From contig NZ_JHVC01000001.1 of the NCBI RefSeq assembly GCF_000619945.1, forward strand, positions 558,001 through 622,000: a DNA stretch of 64,000 nucleotides, written 5' to 3'. Shown here piece after piece: positions 9,297 through 17,952 of the stretch. The DNA comes from Clostridium lundense DSM 17049. Lineage in GTDB: Bacteria; Bacillota; Clostridia; Clostridiales; Clostridiaceae. A model generated the notes under the pieces. The model was not told the origin of the DNA. It did not search any database and worked only from the letters and a program-made list of their open reading frames with translations. Position numbers and translations under genes: made by a program. The stretch's first letter is position 1; every line of letters starts with the position of its first letter.

Positions 9297-9386
9297 TTCT
9301 AAGGTTCAGGTGGAGTTTGCTTAAGAGAACTACTCTCTCCATCTGAACCTTAGAAGAACTTATCCAGGAGCGTAGCTATCGGATAA
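9297..9386 (+). promoter_or_regulatory. Unidentified structured 5' leader (two adjacent hairpins)
   Basis: Hairpin I pairs 9297-9315 with 9337-9355 (19 bp, one G-U; arm begins TTCTAAGGTTCAG). Hairpin II pairs TTATCC 9360-9365 with GGATAA 9381-9386 around a 15-nt loop. It lies inside the predicted leader of the ABC operon, 46 nt before the ATPase start. No T-run follows, so it is not a simple terminator, and it lacks the T-box sequence. It could be a regulatory RNA, a processing site or a dispersed palindromic repeat. Confidence 0.5.
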
Positions 9387-9432
9387 ATTATAAAATTACG
9401 GTTTAATTTTAAAATAAAGAGAGGTAAGAAAA

Positions 9433-10113
9433 ATGGAAATATTAAAAGTTGAAAATTTATCAAAAATTTATGGTGAAGGTAATAACAAAGTAGAAGCACT
9501 AAAGGATGTATCATTTTCTATTAATAGAGGAGAATTTACTGCCATAATAGGGGCATCTGGTTCGGGAAAAAGTACTTTGCTTCATGCATTAGGGGGGCTT
9601 GATAGACCAAGTTCCGGAAAAGTTTATTTAGATGGAGAGAATATATATAAATTAAATGAAGAAAAGTTAGCTATATTTAGAAGAAGAAACATTGGCTTTG
9701 TATTTCAATTTTTTAATTTGATACCAGTGCTAGATGTAGAAGAAAATATAGGACTTCCAGCTTTACTAGATAAAGAAAAGGTGGACAAAGATTACTTAGA
9801 AGAAGTAATAAGTATGCTAGGTTTAAAAGAAAGAATAAATCACCTTCCATCAGAATTATCAGGAGGACAACAACAGAGGGTTTCTATTGGAAGAGCTCTA
9901 ATAAATAAACCAGCTATAATTCTTGCAGATGAACCTACAGGAAATTTAGATAGTAAAAATAGCAAAGAAGTAATGGAGCTTTTAAGACTTTCATCTAAAA
10001 AGTATAATCAAACACTTATAGTTATAACTCATGACATAAATATAGCAGAACAGGCAGACAGGGTAATAACCATAGTAGATGGACAAATCAAATCTGATGA
10101 AAGAATAAGGTAG
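9433..10113 (+). CDS. ABC transporter ATPase, MacB/LolD-type
   Basis: A 226-residue ATPase: Walker A GASGSGKST, signature LSGGQQQRVSIGRAL, Walker B IILADEPTGNLDS, switch region VITHD. This signature and the LADEPTGNLD form belong to the subfamily that works with FtsX-like permeases (MacB, LolD, BceA). It is followed 14 bp later by exactly such a permease and then by a two-component system, the usual arrangement of antimicrobial-peptide or envelope-stress modules. The substrate is not evident. Confidence 0.93.
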   Translation: MEILKVENLSKIYGEGNNKVEALKDVSFSINRGEFTAIIGASGSGKSTLLHALGGLDRPSSGKVYLDGENIYKLNEEKLAIFRRRNIGFVFQFFNLIPVLDVEENIGLPALLDKEKVDKDYLEEVISMLGLKERINHLPSELSGGQQQRVSIGRALINKPAIILADEPTGNLDSKNSKEVMELLRLSSKKYNQTLIVITHDINIAEQADRVITIVDGQIKSDERIR

Positions 10114-10127
10114 GAGGATAAATAGTT

Positions 10128-12653
10128 ATGAATAGCTATAAAGATATAACTAATAAATATTTAAAGCATAACAAAAAAAGAAGTATTCTAACAATTTGCG
10201 GAATAATACTTTCTGTAGCACTTATTACGTCTATAGGATTATTTATAAAAAGTATGCAAAATACTTATATTCAGGATGCCATAAGGAGTTATGGTTCCTT
10301 TCATGTATCAATTACTGATATTAATGATAAAGATTACAGTAAAATTAATGACAATCCTAAAATAGAAAAGATAGGACTTAAAGAAGACTGGAATAAAGTT
10401 TCTTTAAAAAACTCAAAGGGTATAGAATTTATAAAATTTAATAAAAACGCATTAGAACTTTTACCTTATAAAGCAGTAGAAGGAAATCTTCCTAAAGCAG
10501 AAGGAGAAATAGCTTTGGAAAATTGGGTATTAAATTATATGGATAATTCACCCAAAATAGGAGAAAATATAAAACTAAAACTTTCAGATGGAAGTACAAA
10601 AGAATTTAAATTAACAGGATTTATTAAAAACGATGCTTATGATCAGTATAGAGGAATATCTAAAGGAATAATTTATTCAGATAAATTTAATATGAATAAA
10701 GCTACAATATATATGACTATATCTAAAAAAGCCGATATTTCTGATACAATTAAAGAGTTGAAAAAAACATTTAAAAAAGTAGGGACCAATGAAGACTATA
10801 TAAGACTTTTAGGAGAGGGAGAAAATAAAAGCATTAATGAAGCATTATATTCTATAGCTGCATTTGTAATTGCTATAGTAGTTATTGCCACAGTGGCGGT
10901 TATATATAATTCTTTTCAAATTAGTGTTGTTGAAAGAATAAAACAATTTGGTCTTTTAAGAGCTGTAGGTGCTACTCCAAGGCAAATTAGAAGCATAGTT
11001 TTAAGAGAAGCTACTGTAATGAGTTTAGTTGGAATACCGATGGGGATTTTGTCAGGTGTCTTTGCAATATTTGTAGTAGCTCAGATATTTAAAATGATGT
11101 CAAATTCGGCATTTGCGCAAATGAATGTGGATATATCTTACACAATTTTAGCTATAAGTGCATTAGTAGGATTAGTATCTATATATGTATCAGCATTAAT
11201 ACCAGCAAGATTTGCAGGAAAAATATCTCCATTGGTAGCTATTAGCAGTAGAAATTCTATTGTGAAGGAAAAAATAAGAAAAAATAGAGGTAGGATATTT
11301 AAAAAATTCTTAAATATCAATAGTTTAATGGCATTTAAAAATATAAAGAGAAATAAAAAGAGATTTAATATAACAGTGTTTTCAATAGTAATTAGCATAA
11401 CATTATTCATATTTTTCTCTTCATTTACAAATATGACTATGAATTTTACAGCTAAAAAAACGGAAAGTGATAATGCTCACTTTTTCTTAATGGGTGTATT
11501 AGATAAAAAAGATAACAGTTCTTTAACAGAAGATATAATAAATAAAATAAAAAACAATAAGGAAGTAAAAGAAGTAATTACTAATCGTCAAAATTACATA
11601 TCAAAAGCATTAATTTCAGAGGATAAAAAGGAAAAAGAGCCAGAAAGCATTGTACCTGATATATACTCAAAGACTAAATTTGAATCTGAAGAAATGATGG
11701 TATTAAATACAGCATTTGATATTTATGATGACATTAAGCTCGATAGGACTAAAAGTTATGTAACAGCTGGAAAAATAAATAAAGAAAAAATGGTTAAAGA
11801 CAATGAAATTATAATTGTAAAAGATAATTTAATAAGAGGAAAGAAAGGAATGTATGAAGGTCCTCTTACAAGTTTGAAACCAGGGGACAGTTTCTATATT
11901 TATAGAAATGCCTTAATAGCTAATAAAGATAATCAAAAAATTAATAATAAGATAACTAATTTTAATAAAGAAAATATGATAAAGGTTAAAGTAGGGGCAG
12001 TAGTAGACAATGCACCATATAGATCTATTGCTAATGGACAGCAACTACAAATAATAGTTCCAAAGGATGTATTTAAAAATATATGTGGAAGAGATATAGA
12101 AAAAATTCCTTATGCTTCTGCAGAAATAGTATTAAATAGTGAAAAAGCAGAGCAGGAATTTCAAAAGTGGATTCAGCCATTAGGAGATAATAGTGGAGTA
12201 AGTATTATAAATACTATAAAACTAAATGAAGAAGGAAGAACAAGTATTCTCCAAATTCAAATTTTAATGTATGGATTTATAGCAGTAATTTCTCTAATAG
12301 GCGTAGTTAATATAATTAATACTATTACAACTAATTTAATTTTGAGAAGAAAAGAAATTGCATCATTAAGTGCATTAGGAATGACCTATAAAAATATACG
12401 ATCAATGATTTTAACAGAAAGTATTTTGTATGCTTTATATGGATGTATTTATGGTGGAATAATTGGAACAGTACTGTCATATTTGAATTCTTATAACTTT
12501 AGAAGTTTGAAAAGTTTTAAATGGACGATACCTTGGTCTCATATAGGCAGTGCAGCTTTAATAGCAATATTAGTAAGTTTAATTTCAGCAGTAAAACCAT
12601 TAAATAAAATTAAGAAAGAAAATATTGTTGAGGTAATAAGAGGAGAAGAGTAG
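10128..12653 (+). CDS. FtsX-like ABC permease (large, two-module)
   Basis: An 841-residue membrane protein with two FtsX/MacB-type units: TM1 (about residues 20-40), an extracytoplasmic domain of about 200 residues, three TMs around 240-360; then a second unit with TM near 415, a second extracytoplasmic domain of about 270 residues and three TMs in the last 140 residues. SVVERIKQFGLLRAVGATPRQI and the later LRRKEIASLSALGMT are the typical FtsX segments. Partner of the preceding ATPase. Such permeases act as mechanotransmission pumps or detoxifiers rather than classical importers; the function here is inferred from family and context. Confidence 0.9.
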   Translation: MNSYKDITNKYLKHNKKRSILTICGIILSVALITSIGLFIKSMQNTYIQDAIRSYGSFHVSITDINDKDYSKINDNPKIEKIGLKEDWNKVSLKNSKGIEFIKFNKNALELLPYKAVEGNLPKAEGEIALENWVLNYMDNSPKIGENIKLKLSDGSTKEFKLTGFIKNDAYDQYRGISKGIIYSDKFNMNKATIYMTISKKADISDTIKELKKTFKKVGTNEDYIRLLGEGENKSINEALYSIAAFVIAIVVIATVAVIYNSFQISVVERIKQFGLLRAVGATPRQIRSIVLREATVMSLVGIPMGILSGVFAIFVVAQIFKMMSNSAFAQMNVDISYTILAISALVGLVSIYVSALIPARFAGKISPLVAISSRNSIVKEKIRKNRGRIFKKFLNINSLMAFKNIKRNKKRFNITVFSIVISITLFIFFSSFTNMTMNFTAKKTESDNAHFFLMGVLDKKDNSSLTEDIINKIKNNKEVKEVITNRQNYISKALISEDKKEKEPESIVPDIYSKTKFESEEMMVLNTAFDIYDDIKLDRTKSYVTAGKINKEKMVKDNEIIIVKDNLIRGKKGMYEGPLTSLKPGDSFYIYRNALIANKDNQKINNKITNFNKENMIKVKVGAVVDNAPYRSIANGQQLQIIVPKDVFKNICGRDIEKIPYASAEIVLNSEKAEQEFQKWIQPLGDNSGVSIINTIKLNEEGRTSILQIQILMYGFIAVISLIGVVNIINTITTNLILRRKEIASLSALGMTYKNIRSMILTESILYALYGCIYGGIIGTVLSYLNSYNFRSLKSFKWTIPWSHIGSAALIAILVSLISAVKPLNKIKKENIVEVIRGEE

Positions 12654-12697
12654 AGGGCAAATGATAAATAATAAAGAATAAGTAGCAAAGGATGAAG

Positions 12698-12718
12698 GCT
12701 TACCTTAAGGGTAAGCTT
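12698..12718 (+). terminator. Weak hairpin after the ABC permease
   Basis: GCTTACC 12698-12704 pairs with GGTAAGC 12710-12716, extended by G-U and A-T pairs, with a 5-nt loop. There is no long T-run, so it may only partly separate the ABC genes from the regulator genes. Confidence 0.45.
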
Positions 12719-12788
12719 TAGTTCGTTAATAAACATAAAATGTCAACCGGAAATTGCTGTACTATTTTTTATGTAATGGATTTAATTA

Positions 12789-12797
12789 TGTTATAAT
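12789..12797 (+). promoter_or_regulatory. Extended -10 promoter for the two-component system
   Basis: TGtTATAAT at 12789-12797, an extended -10 element, lies about 37 bp upstream of the response-regulator start. I do not see a good -35 at the right spacing. Confidence 0.5.
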
Positions 12798-12833
12798 AAT
12801 TCTACAAATAGATTTGGTGGGAGGTTTTACAAT

Positions 12834-13529
12834 ATGAATAAAATACTTCTTTTAGAAGATGATGAAGCATTAGCTTTAGGGATAGAGTTTACACTTAAGG
12901 ATGAAGGATATGATGTTACTAGATGTGCATGTGTACAAGATGCCATAAAAGCTTTTAATAAAGAAGAATTTAATATAGTTTTATTAGATGTAATGTTGCC
13001 AGATGGAAGTGGATATGATGTATGTAAACATATAAGAGAGAAAAGTGAGGTTCCTATAATATTTTTAACTGCTTGCGACGATGAGGTAAATGTGGTTTTA
13101 GGTTTAGATATAGGAGGGGACGACTATATAACAAAGCCTTTTAGAGTAAGAGAACTTATTTCAAGGATAAAAGCTATACAAAGAAGATTTGAAAAGAAAT
13201 CTGTAAGGGAAAATATATTTAAATGTGGTGACATAGTGTTATATACTGAAAATGCAAAGGTTGAAAAAAATGGCATAGAAATAGTTCTTTCTTCCCAGGA
13301 ATATAAACTTCTTTTAATATTTATGACAAATCCTAACAAAATAATGAGTAGGGAAGAAATATTAGATAAATTAATAGAAGGAGCAGGTTCATATTTTGAT
13401 ACTAATACTCTTTCTGTATACATAAAAAGAGTTAGAGAAAAGATAGAACATGACTCATCAAGTCCTGAATATATAATTACAAAAAGAGGTTTAGGATATA
13501 TTTGGAATTCAGAAGTGCAAAAGGGGTAA
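12834..13529 (+). CDS. OmpR-family response regulator
   Basis: A 231-residue two-domain regulator. Receiver domain: acidic pair D9/D10, phospho-acceptor D52 (IVLLDVMLPDGSG), and YITKPF with the conserved lysine. The C-terminal winged-helix DNA-binding domain contains LSSQEYKLLLIFM and a KRGLGYIW end. ATG with GGGAGG upstream. It is followed 6 bp later by its histidine kinase and sits directly after the ABC transporter, which it most likely regulates. Confidence 0.94.
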   Translation: MNKILLLEDDEALALGIEFTLKDEGYDVTRCACVQDAIKAFNKEEFNIVLLDVMLPDGSGYDVCKHIREKSEVPIIFLTACDDEVNVVLGLDIGGDDYITKPFRVRELISRIKAIQRRFEKKSVRENIFKCGDIVLYTENAKVEKNGIEIVLSSQEYKLLLIFMTNPNKIMSREEILDKLIEGAGSYFDTNTLSVYIKRVREKIEHDSSSPEYIITKRGLGYIWNSEVQKG

Positions 13530-13535
13530 CATATT

Positions 13536-14783
13536 ATGTTTAAATATTTTAGTAATCCAGAACTTAAAAGAAGTTCAGCCATTATATTGATTTTAGCTTT
13601 TATAACATTAAGTTGTTCTTTTTTTGTTATAAATAAAGGTTATGAGCAGATGAGAATAAGTTATATAGAAAGTAATACAGCAATAGTAGGAGAATTAGTT
13701 AAAAATCATCCTCAGCTAAAGGATGAAATAATTCCTTTAGTAACTAAAGGAGCTAATGAAAAAAGCATAGAGCAAGGGAAAAAAATACTAGATGAATATG
13801 GCTATAATGAAAGTTTAAACATTGAATTTATTCCAGCTATGAAAAAGAGTTATACTACAGTTTTAAATTGGATATTAATACTAATAATTTGTTTTTCTAC
13901 TGTGGCTTTTGTGGGGAATTGTATCCAATATAAAATAATTTATAAAAGACTTGAGAAACTCATTATAGGAGCACAAAATATATTAGAATATAATTTTGAT
14001 ATTGGAATTTATGAAAATGCAGAAGGAACCTTTGCAAAGCTAGCACATGCTTTTAATAATATGAGGATAATTATGAAAAATAATCTTGGAGCAGTTCAAA
14101 AGGAAAAACAGTTTTTGGTAGATACATTATCAGATATTTCACATCAGCTAAAAACTCCTATAGCCTCTTTAATAATATATAATGATATACTTTTAGAGAG
14201 AAAATTAGATGAAGAAAAGAGAAAAGAGTTTTTAAAAAGTAGTGGGAATCAGTTGAATAGAATAGAATGGTTGGTAAAAAGCTTACTTAAGCTGGCAAAA
14301 TTGGATGCAGGAGTTATTAAATTTGAAAAGGAAGTTTATGATATAAATAAAACCGTAGAAGAGGCAGTAGAAACATTAGCAGTTAAGGCAGAGAACGAAA
14401 GCATAAATCTTGTTTTTAAAAATAGAAATTCAAAAATTATAATGAAACATGATCCTAATTGGCTTAGTGAGTGCTTTATAAATATTATTAAAAATGCACT
14501 AGAACATACAGATAATGGTGGAAGTGTAACAGTATTTACGGAAAGAACTCCAGTATGTGTTAGAGTTATTGTACAGGACAGCGGGGAAGGAATATCAAAA
14601 GAGGATATTCCCAATATATTTAAAAGATTTTATAAGGGAAAAAGAAGCAAAAATACAGAATCTGTTGGAATTGGATTAGCTCTTTCAAAATCTATAGTAG
14701 AGGGACATGAAGGAATGATAGAAGTAAAAAGTAAGGAAAAAGAAGGAACCACTTTTACTATTACTTTTTTGAATTCAATATAA
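13536..14783 (+). CDS. Sensor histidine kinase
   Basis: A 415-residue membrane kinase: TM1 about 15-33, an extracellular loop of about 75 residues, TM2 about 108-130, linker, phospho-acceptor H203 in SDISHQLKTPIASL, then an ATPase domain with NIIKNALEHT (N box), DSGEGIS (G1), FKRFYKG (F box) and GIGLALSK (G2). All catalytic boxes are intact. The sizeable external loop differs from the loop-less BceS type, so it may sense a ligand directly. Last gene of the module; ends before a strong bidirectional hairpin. Confidence 0.93.
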   Translation: MFKYFSNPELKRSSAIILILAFITLSCSFFVINKGYEQMRISYIESNTAIVGELVKNHPQLKDEIIPLVTKGANEKSIEQGKKILDEYGYNESLNIEFIPAMKKSYTTVLNWILILIICFSTVAFVGNCIQYKIIYKRLEKLIIGAQNILEYNFDIGIYENAEGTFAKLAHAFNNMRIIMKNNLGAVQKEKQFLVDTLSDISHQLKTPIASLIIYNDILLERKLDEEKRKEFLKSSGNQLNRIEWLVKSLLKLAKLDAGVIKFEKEVYDINKTVEEAVETLAVKAENESINLVFKNRNSKIIMKHDPNWLSECFINIIKNALEHTDNGGSVTVFTERTPVCVRVIVQDSGEGISKEDIPNIFKRFYKGKRSKNTESVGIGLALSKSIVEGHEGMIEVKSKEKEGTTFTITFLNSI

Positions 14784-14816
14784 TTATAATGGTAATCTAA
14801 AAGAAGCTGAGAATAT

Positions 14817-14864
14817 AAAATGCACTTCCAATATTGTATACATATAACATTGGAAGTGCATTTT
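14817..14864. terminator. Bidirectional intrinsic terminator
   Basis: A 16-bp perfect stem (14817-14832 with 14849-14864, arm AAAATGCACTTCCAAT) with a 16-nt loop. It lies between the convergent kinase and symporter genes, with T-runs at the end of each arm. Confidence 0.85.
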
Positions 14865-14923
14865 AAATAAGGTTCCTAATTATATTGAAAAATTATAAAT
14901 AAGTTTTCAATAAATGAAAGATA

Positions 14924-16300
14924 TTAAAATTTTATAATATTTAGTGAACTTAAAAATACTATTATCAATAATATTGGGGTTATGCCCATCAATACATATT
15001 TGAAAGTTGTAATAAGTCCTATATTTTTAAGATTTTCATTATTACTTAGTTCATTAATTAAAGATTGTTTTTTAACAATATATCCTACAAATAAAGCTAT
15101 TAAAAGTCCTCCAATAGGCATTAATATATTTGATGATATAAAATCAAAAGTATCAAAGAAGCCTTTACCAAAGAATACTGATAAATTACCTAAAACACTT
15201 GCCTTATCAGCAGATAATGTTGCTAAAGAACCCATTAATAATATTATGATAGCGTTAATTATTACAGCAGAACTTCTTTTAAATCCTTTTTCTTCAGTAA
15301 AGTAGGCAATTAGTACCTCCACTATAGATATCATAGCTGTAGTAGCTGCAATTGCAGTTAAGAAAAAGAAAGCTACTAAAAGAATATTACCAAAAGGTAA
15401 CTTTGAAAATACTAATGGTATAGTCATGAACAATAATCCAGGACCAGCTTCAGGTTTCATACCAAAGGAGAATACTGTAGGAAATATAGCAATACCTGCA
15501 AGCAAGGATACTATTGTGTCAGCAACAGCTACTTTAGCTGATGTAGAAATCAAATTGGTATCTTTTGTGAAATAGCTACCATAGGTTACCATAGTTCCCA
15601 TGCCAAGAGAAAGTTTAAAAAAGGCCAGTCCCATTGCAGCTAATATTGCACCAGGAGTTATTTGAGAGAAATCAACCTTAAATAAAAATTTTAGTCCCTC
15701 AGAAGCTCCAGGAAGAGTTAATGCTCTAATACCACATACAATTATTAGTACAAATAATACAGGAATGAGTGTTTTAGTAACTCTTTCAATACCTTTTTCT
15801 ACGCCTTTAATAAGAATTAATGAAACTACAGCCATAGCAATAAACTGCCATACAAGTGGAGGCCATGGACCAACTACTGTTTTGCCAAATAGTGTACTAG
15901 CAGAATCAGCAGTTACATTTGTAAAATCCCCTTTTAAAGCTTTAAATATATAGGAATAAACCCATCCAGCAACGCAAGAATAATAAAACATAATAAAATA
16001 TGCAGTAAGAATGCCAAAGACACCTATGGTTTTCCAAAGAGGATTAGGTGTTAATTCTTTTAAGGCACCCATAACATTTTTATGGGTTTTTCTACCTATA
16101 TAGAATTCACTTACCATAACAGGTATGCCAACAAATGCTACACAAATAAGATAAACCAATATAAATGCTGCCCCACCATTCTTACCTACCACATATGGAA
16201 ATTTCCATATGTTACCCAAACCTACAGCGGACCCCAATGTAGCAAAGAAAACCGCCAGTGTACCAGAAAAACTTTCTCGATTGATTTTTTCTTTTTCCAT
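14924..16300 (-). CDS. Sodium:neurotransmitter symporter family (NSS) amino-acid transporter
   Basis: A 458-residue membrane protein with about 11-12 TMs, of the LeuT/MhsT fold family. The first helix carries the hallmark GSAVGLGNIWKFPYV (sodium/substrate site), and the sixth-helix region reads AMGLAFFKLSLGMGTM. Such proteins couple sodium entry to uptake of amino acids, which amino-acid-fermenting clostridia use heavily; the exact substrate is unknown. ATG start after a GGGGGTGG-type site. Monocistronic, bounded by a terminator at its 3' end. Confidence 0.93.
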   Translation of the reverse strand: MEKEKINRESFSGTLAVFFATLGSAVGLGNIWKFPYVVGKNGGAAFILVYLICVAFVGIPVMVSEFYIGRKTHKNVMGALKELTPNPLWKTIGVFGILTAYFIMFYYSCVAGWVYSYIFKALKGDFTNVTADSASTLFGKTVVGPWPPLVWQFIAMAVVSLILIKGVEKGIERVTKTLIPVLFVLIIVCGIRALTLPGASEGLKFLFKVDFSQITPGAILAAMGLAFFKLSLGMGTMVTYGSYFTKDTNLISTSAKVAVADTIVSLLAGIAIFPTVFSFGMKPEAGPGLLFMTIPLVFSKLPFGNILLVAFFFLTAIAATTAMISIVEVLIAYFTEEKGFKRSSAVIINAIIILLMGSLATLSADKASVLGNLSVFFGKGFFDTFDFISSNILMPIGGLLIALFVGYIVKKQSLINELSNNENLKNIGLITTFKYVLMGITPILLIIVFLSSLNIIKF

Positions 16301-16458
16301 GATAATGAAACCACCCCCATATAATATGAAAATAATAATTCATTAAATAATAAAGCATATTTATATATAAATCAATAGTTTTTTGCAATATTTTTTTTGG
16401 TAAAAATCATTTGTCAGTAAATATTGGTATGACCATAACTCAACATTTTAAATTATTT
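16301..16458. other. AT-rich intergenic region
   Basis: Upstream of the symporter (minus strand). I see no gene, riboswitch motif or convincing dyad here; it presumably holds the symporter promoter. Confidence 0.4.
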
Positions 16459-16487
16459 TTGCATATTTTATGCTGTTTTTTTATAAT
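16459..16487 (+). promoter_or_regulatory. Sigma-A-type promoter upstream of a 30-residue gene
   Basis: TTGCAT 16459-16464 and TATAAT 16482-16487 with a 17-bp spacer. The next plus-strand gene begins at 16625, so the leader would be about 130 nt. Confidence 0.5.
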
Positions 16488-16624
16488 ATGATACTTATAA
16501 TAGTAAAAAAATTTTTAATTGAAAATACACTTAAAACAACATGTGACAAATAATGAAAAACACATATAACTATGAATTAATTTTATTTTCTTGCAAAGAA
16601 TATCTATAGAAGGGAGTGATATGT

Positions 16625-16717
16625 ATGGCTAAAAAAGGGAATAAAAAGCGTTCAGAATCAAAGGATTCAAATCAAAAGCATCAAGTTAACAACCAAAAAG
16701 GAAATACTACAAAGTAA
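16625..16717 (+). CDS. Tiny basic Lys/Asn/Gln-rich protein (30 aa)
   Basis: Starts MAKKGNKKRSE and ends at a TAA after 30 codons; strongly basic and hydrophilic, with no membrane segment. An AGGGAG site sits 8 nt before the ATG. Composition and the MAKKGN/MSKGN opening resemble the 36-residue protein at 45399, so the two may be paralogues. Proteins of this type in spore formers are often minor spore proteins, but I recognise no named family. A hairpin follows immediately. Confidence 0.55.
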   Translation: MAKKGNKKRSESKDSNQKHQVNNQKGNTTK

Positions 16718-16724
16718 ATTAAAT

Positions 16725-16768
16725 ATTAGAATATGCTTGCATATTATTTAAATATGTGATATTCTAAT
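16725..16768 (+). terminator. Hairpin after the 30-residue gene
   Basis: ATTAGAATAT 16725-16734 pairs with ATATTCTAAT 16759-16768; a smaller CATATT/AAATATG stem lies inside. No long T-run follows, so termination is likely weak. Confidence 0.45.
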
Positions 16769-16872
16769 TGAGTAGTAATACAAAATAAAAAAATAAAGAT
16801 TGAGTAGATTATAACTTTCTCCTTTTAGAGATTAGTTAGTCAACCTATATCTTTAAGATGGAGGAATTATTT

Positions 16873-17037
16873 ATGGATAAGAATTTAGTATGCAGAGATT
16901 GTGGTAAGGAATTTGTTTTCACTGAAGGAGAACAGGCTTTCTACAAAGAAAAAGGATTCGAAAATGAACCAACAAGATGTGCTGATTGCAGAAGAGCTAG
17001 AAAGCAACAGAACAACAACAGAAGATACGATAGATAG
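16873..17037 (+). CDS. Zinc-ribbon domain protein (54 aa)
   Basis: A small cytoplasmic protein with two Cys pairs, CRDC (residues 7-10) and CADC (36-39), separated by FVFTEGEQAFYKEKGF, the pattern of the 'probable zinc-binding' zf-trcl family. The tail is rich in Arg, Asn and Gln. ATG with GGAGG 8 nt upstream, and a strong terminator follows, so it is a stand-alone gene. Function of the family is unknown; nucleic-acid binding is a guess from the basic tail. Confidence 0.85.
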   Translation: MDKNLVCRDCGKEFVFTEGEQAFYKEKGFENEPTRCADCRRARKQQNNNRRYDR

Positions 17038-17046
17038 TATTTAATC

Positions 17047-17080
17047 AAAGCTATAAGAGTTTTCTCTTATGGCTTTTTTT
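17047..17080 (+). terminator. Intrinsic terminator
   Basis: Stem 17047-17059 with 17064-17076 (one G-U), TTTT loop, then a run of T to 17080. Ends the zinc-ribbon gene. Confidence 0.88.
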
Positions 17081-17256
17081 AATATAAAAATTTTTATTTT
17101 AATAAATAAATCAGTAATAATGGGATAAAAGAGAAACATTAATTTAATTATATATTATCTAAATATAAAAGAGGCAATAAGATTATAAATTTAAAAAGTT
17201 AAAGAATAATTAGAAGTGTTGTAATCTTAAAATTATGGATAAGGGGAGATTTATAA

Positions 17257-17868
17257 ATGAATTTTGATGATAGTGCTAAAAATTGGGACACTGATAAAAG
17301 AATTAATAGGGCAAAAATAATAGCAAATGAAATAAGTAATTCAATTAACATTGGAAATAATTATTCTGCTATGGAGTTTGGATGTGGTACAGGTCTTGTA
17401 AGTTTTAATCTTTATAATAAATTTAAAAGTATTACTCTTATTGACTCATCAAAAGGAATGATAGATATAGTGAAATCTAAAATTGATAAATCTAAAATAG
17501 ATAATATGTTTCCTTATTGTTTGGATATAACGGATGAAGATTCATTAAATAAAAAATTTGATGTTATATATAGTTCTATGGTATTACATCATATTCATGA
17601 TATTGAAGCTATTATAAGTAAGTTTTATGAATTACTTAATGAGGATGGATATTTGTGTATAGTAGATTTAGATGAAGATGACGGCAAATTCCATAAAAAA
17701 TATCCGGATTTTCATGGACATAATGGGTTTAATCAAGATGAATTTAAAAACATTTTAATTAGTGCAGGTTTTAAGGATGTACAATCAAATACTTTTTTTT
17801 ATGATGAAAAAATTGTTGAAGGTGAAAAAATTAATTATTCTTTGTTCTTAATTAAGGGAAGAAAATAG
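17257..17868 (+). CDS. Class I SAM-dependent methyltransferase
   Basis: A 203-residue Rossmann methyltransferase. Motif I MEFGCGTGLVS, the acidic residue after beta-2 in LIDSSKGMI, and VIYSSMVLHHI as the motif IV region. The substrate cannot be inferred: small-molecule methylation is usual for this ubiE-like shape. AAGGGGAG site before the ATG. Single gene. Confidence 0.88.
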   Translation: MNFDDSAKNWDTDKRINRAKIIANEISNSINIGNNYSAMEFGCGTGLVSFNLYNKFKSITLIDSSKGMIDIVKSKIDKSKIDNMFPYCLDITDEDSLNKKFDVIYSSMVLHHIHDIEAIISKFYELLNEDGYLCIVDLDEDDGKFHKKYPDFHGHNGFNQDEFKNILISAGFKDVQSNTFFYDEKIVEGEKINYSLFLIKGRK

Positions 17869-17952
17869 TAATTAGATTATAAATATTTCACTTCTCTTCA
17901 GTATAATATAATTTGTTTTTAATATAATTATGTTGAAGGGAAGTGAAAAAAT

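Noticed and set aside
9297..9386. T-box leader hypothesis for the structured element
   Set aside because: The conserved T-box sequence and terminator/antiterminator with T-run are absent, and the downstream genes are not amino-acid related.
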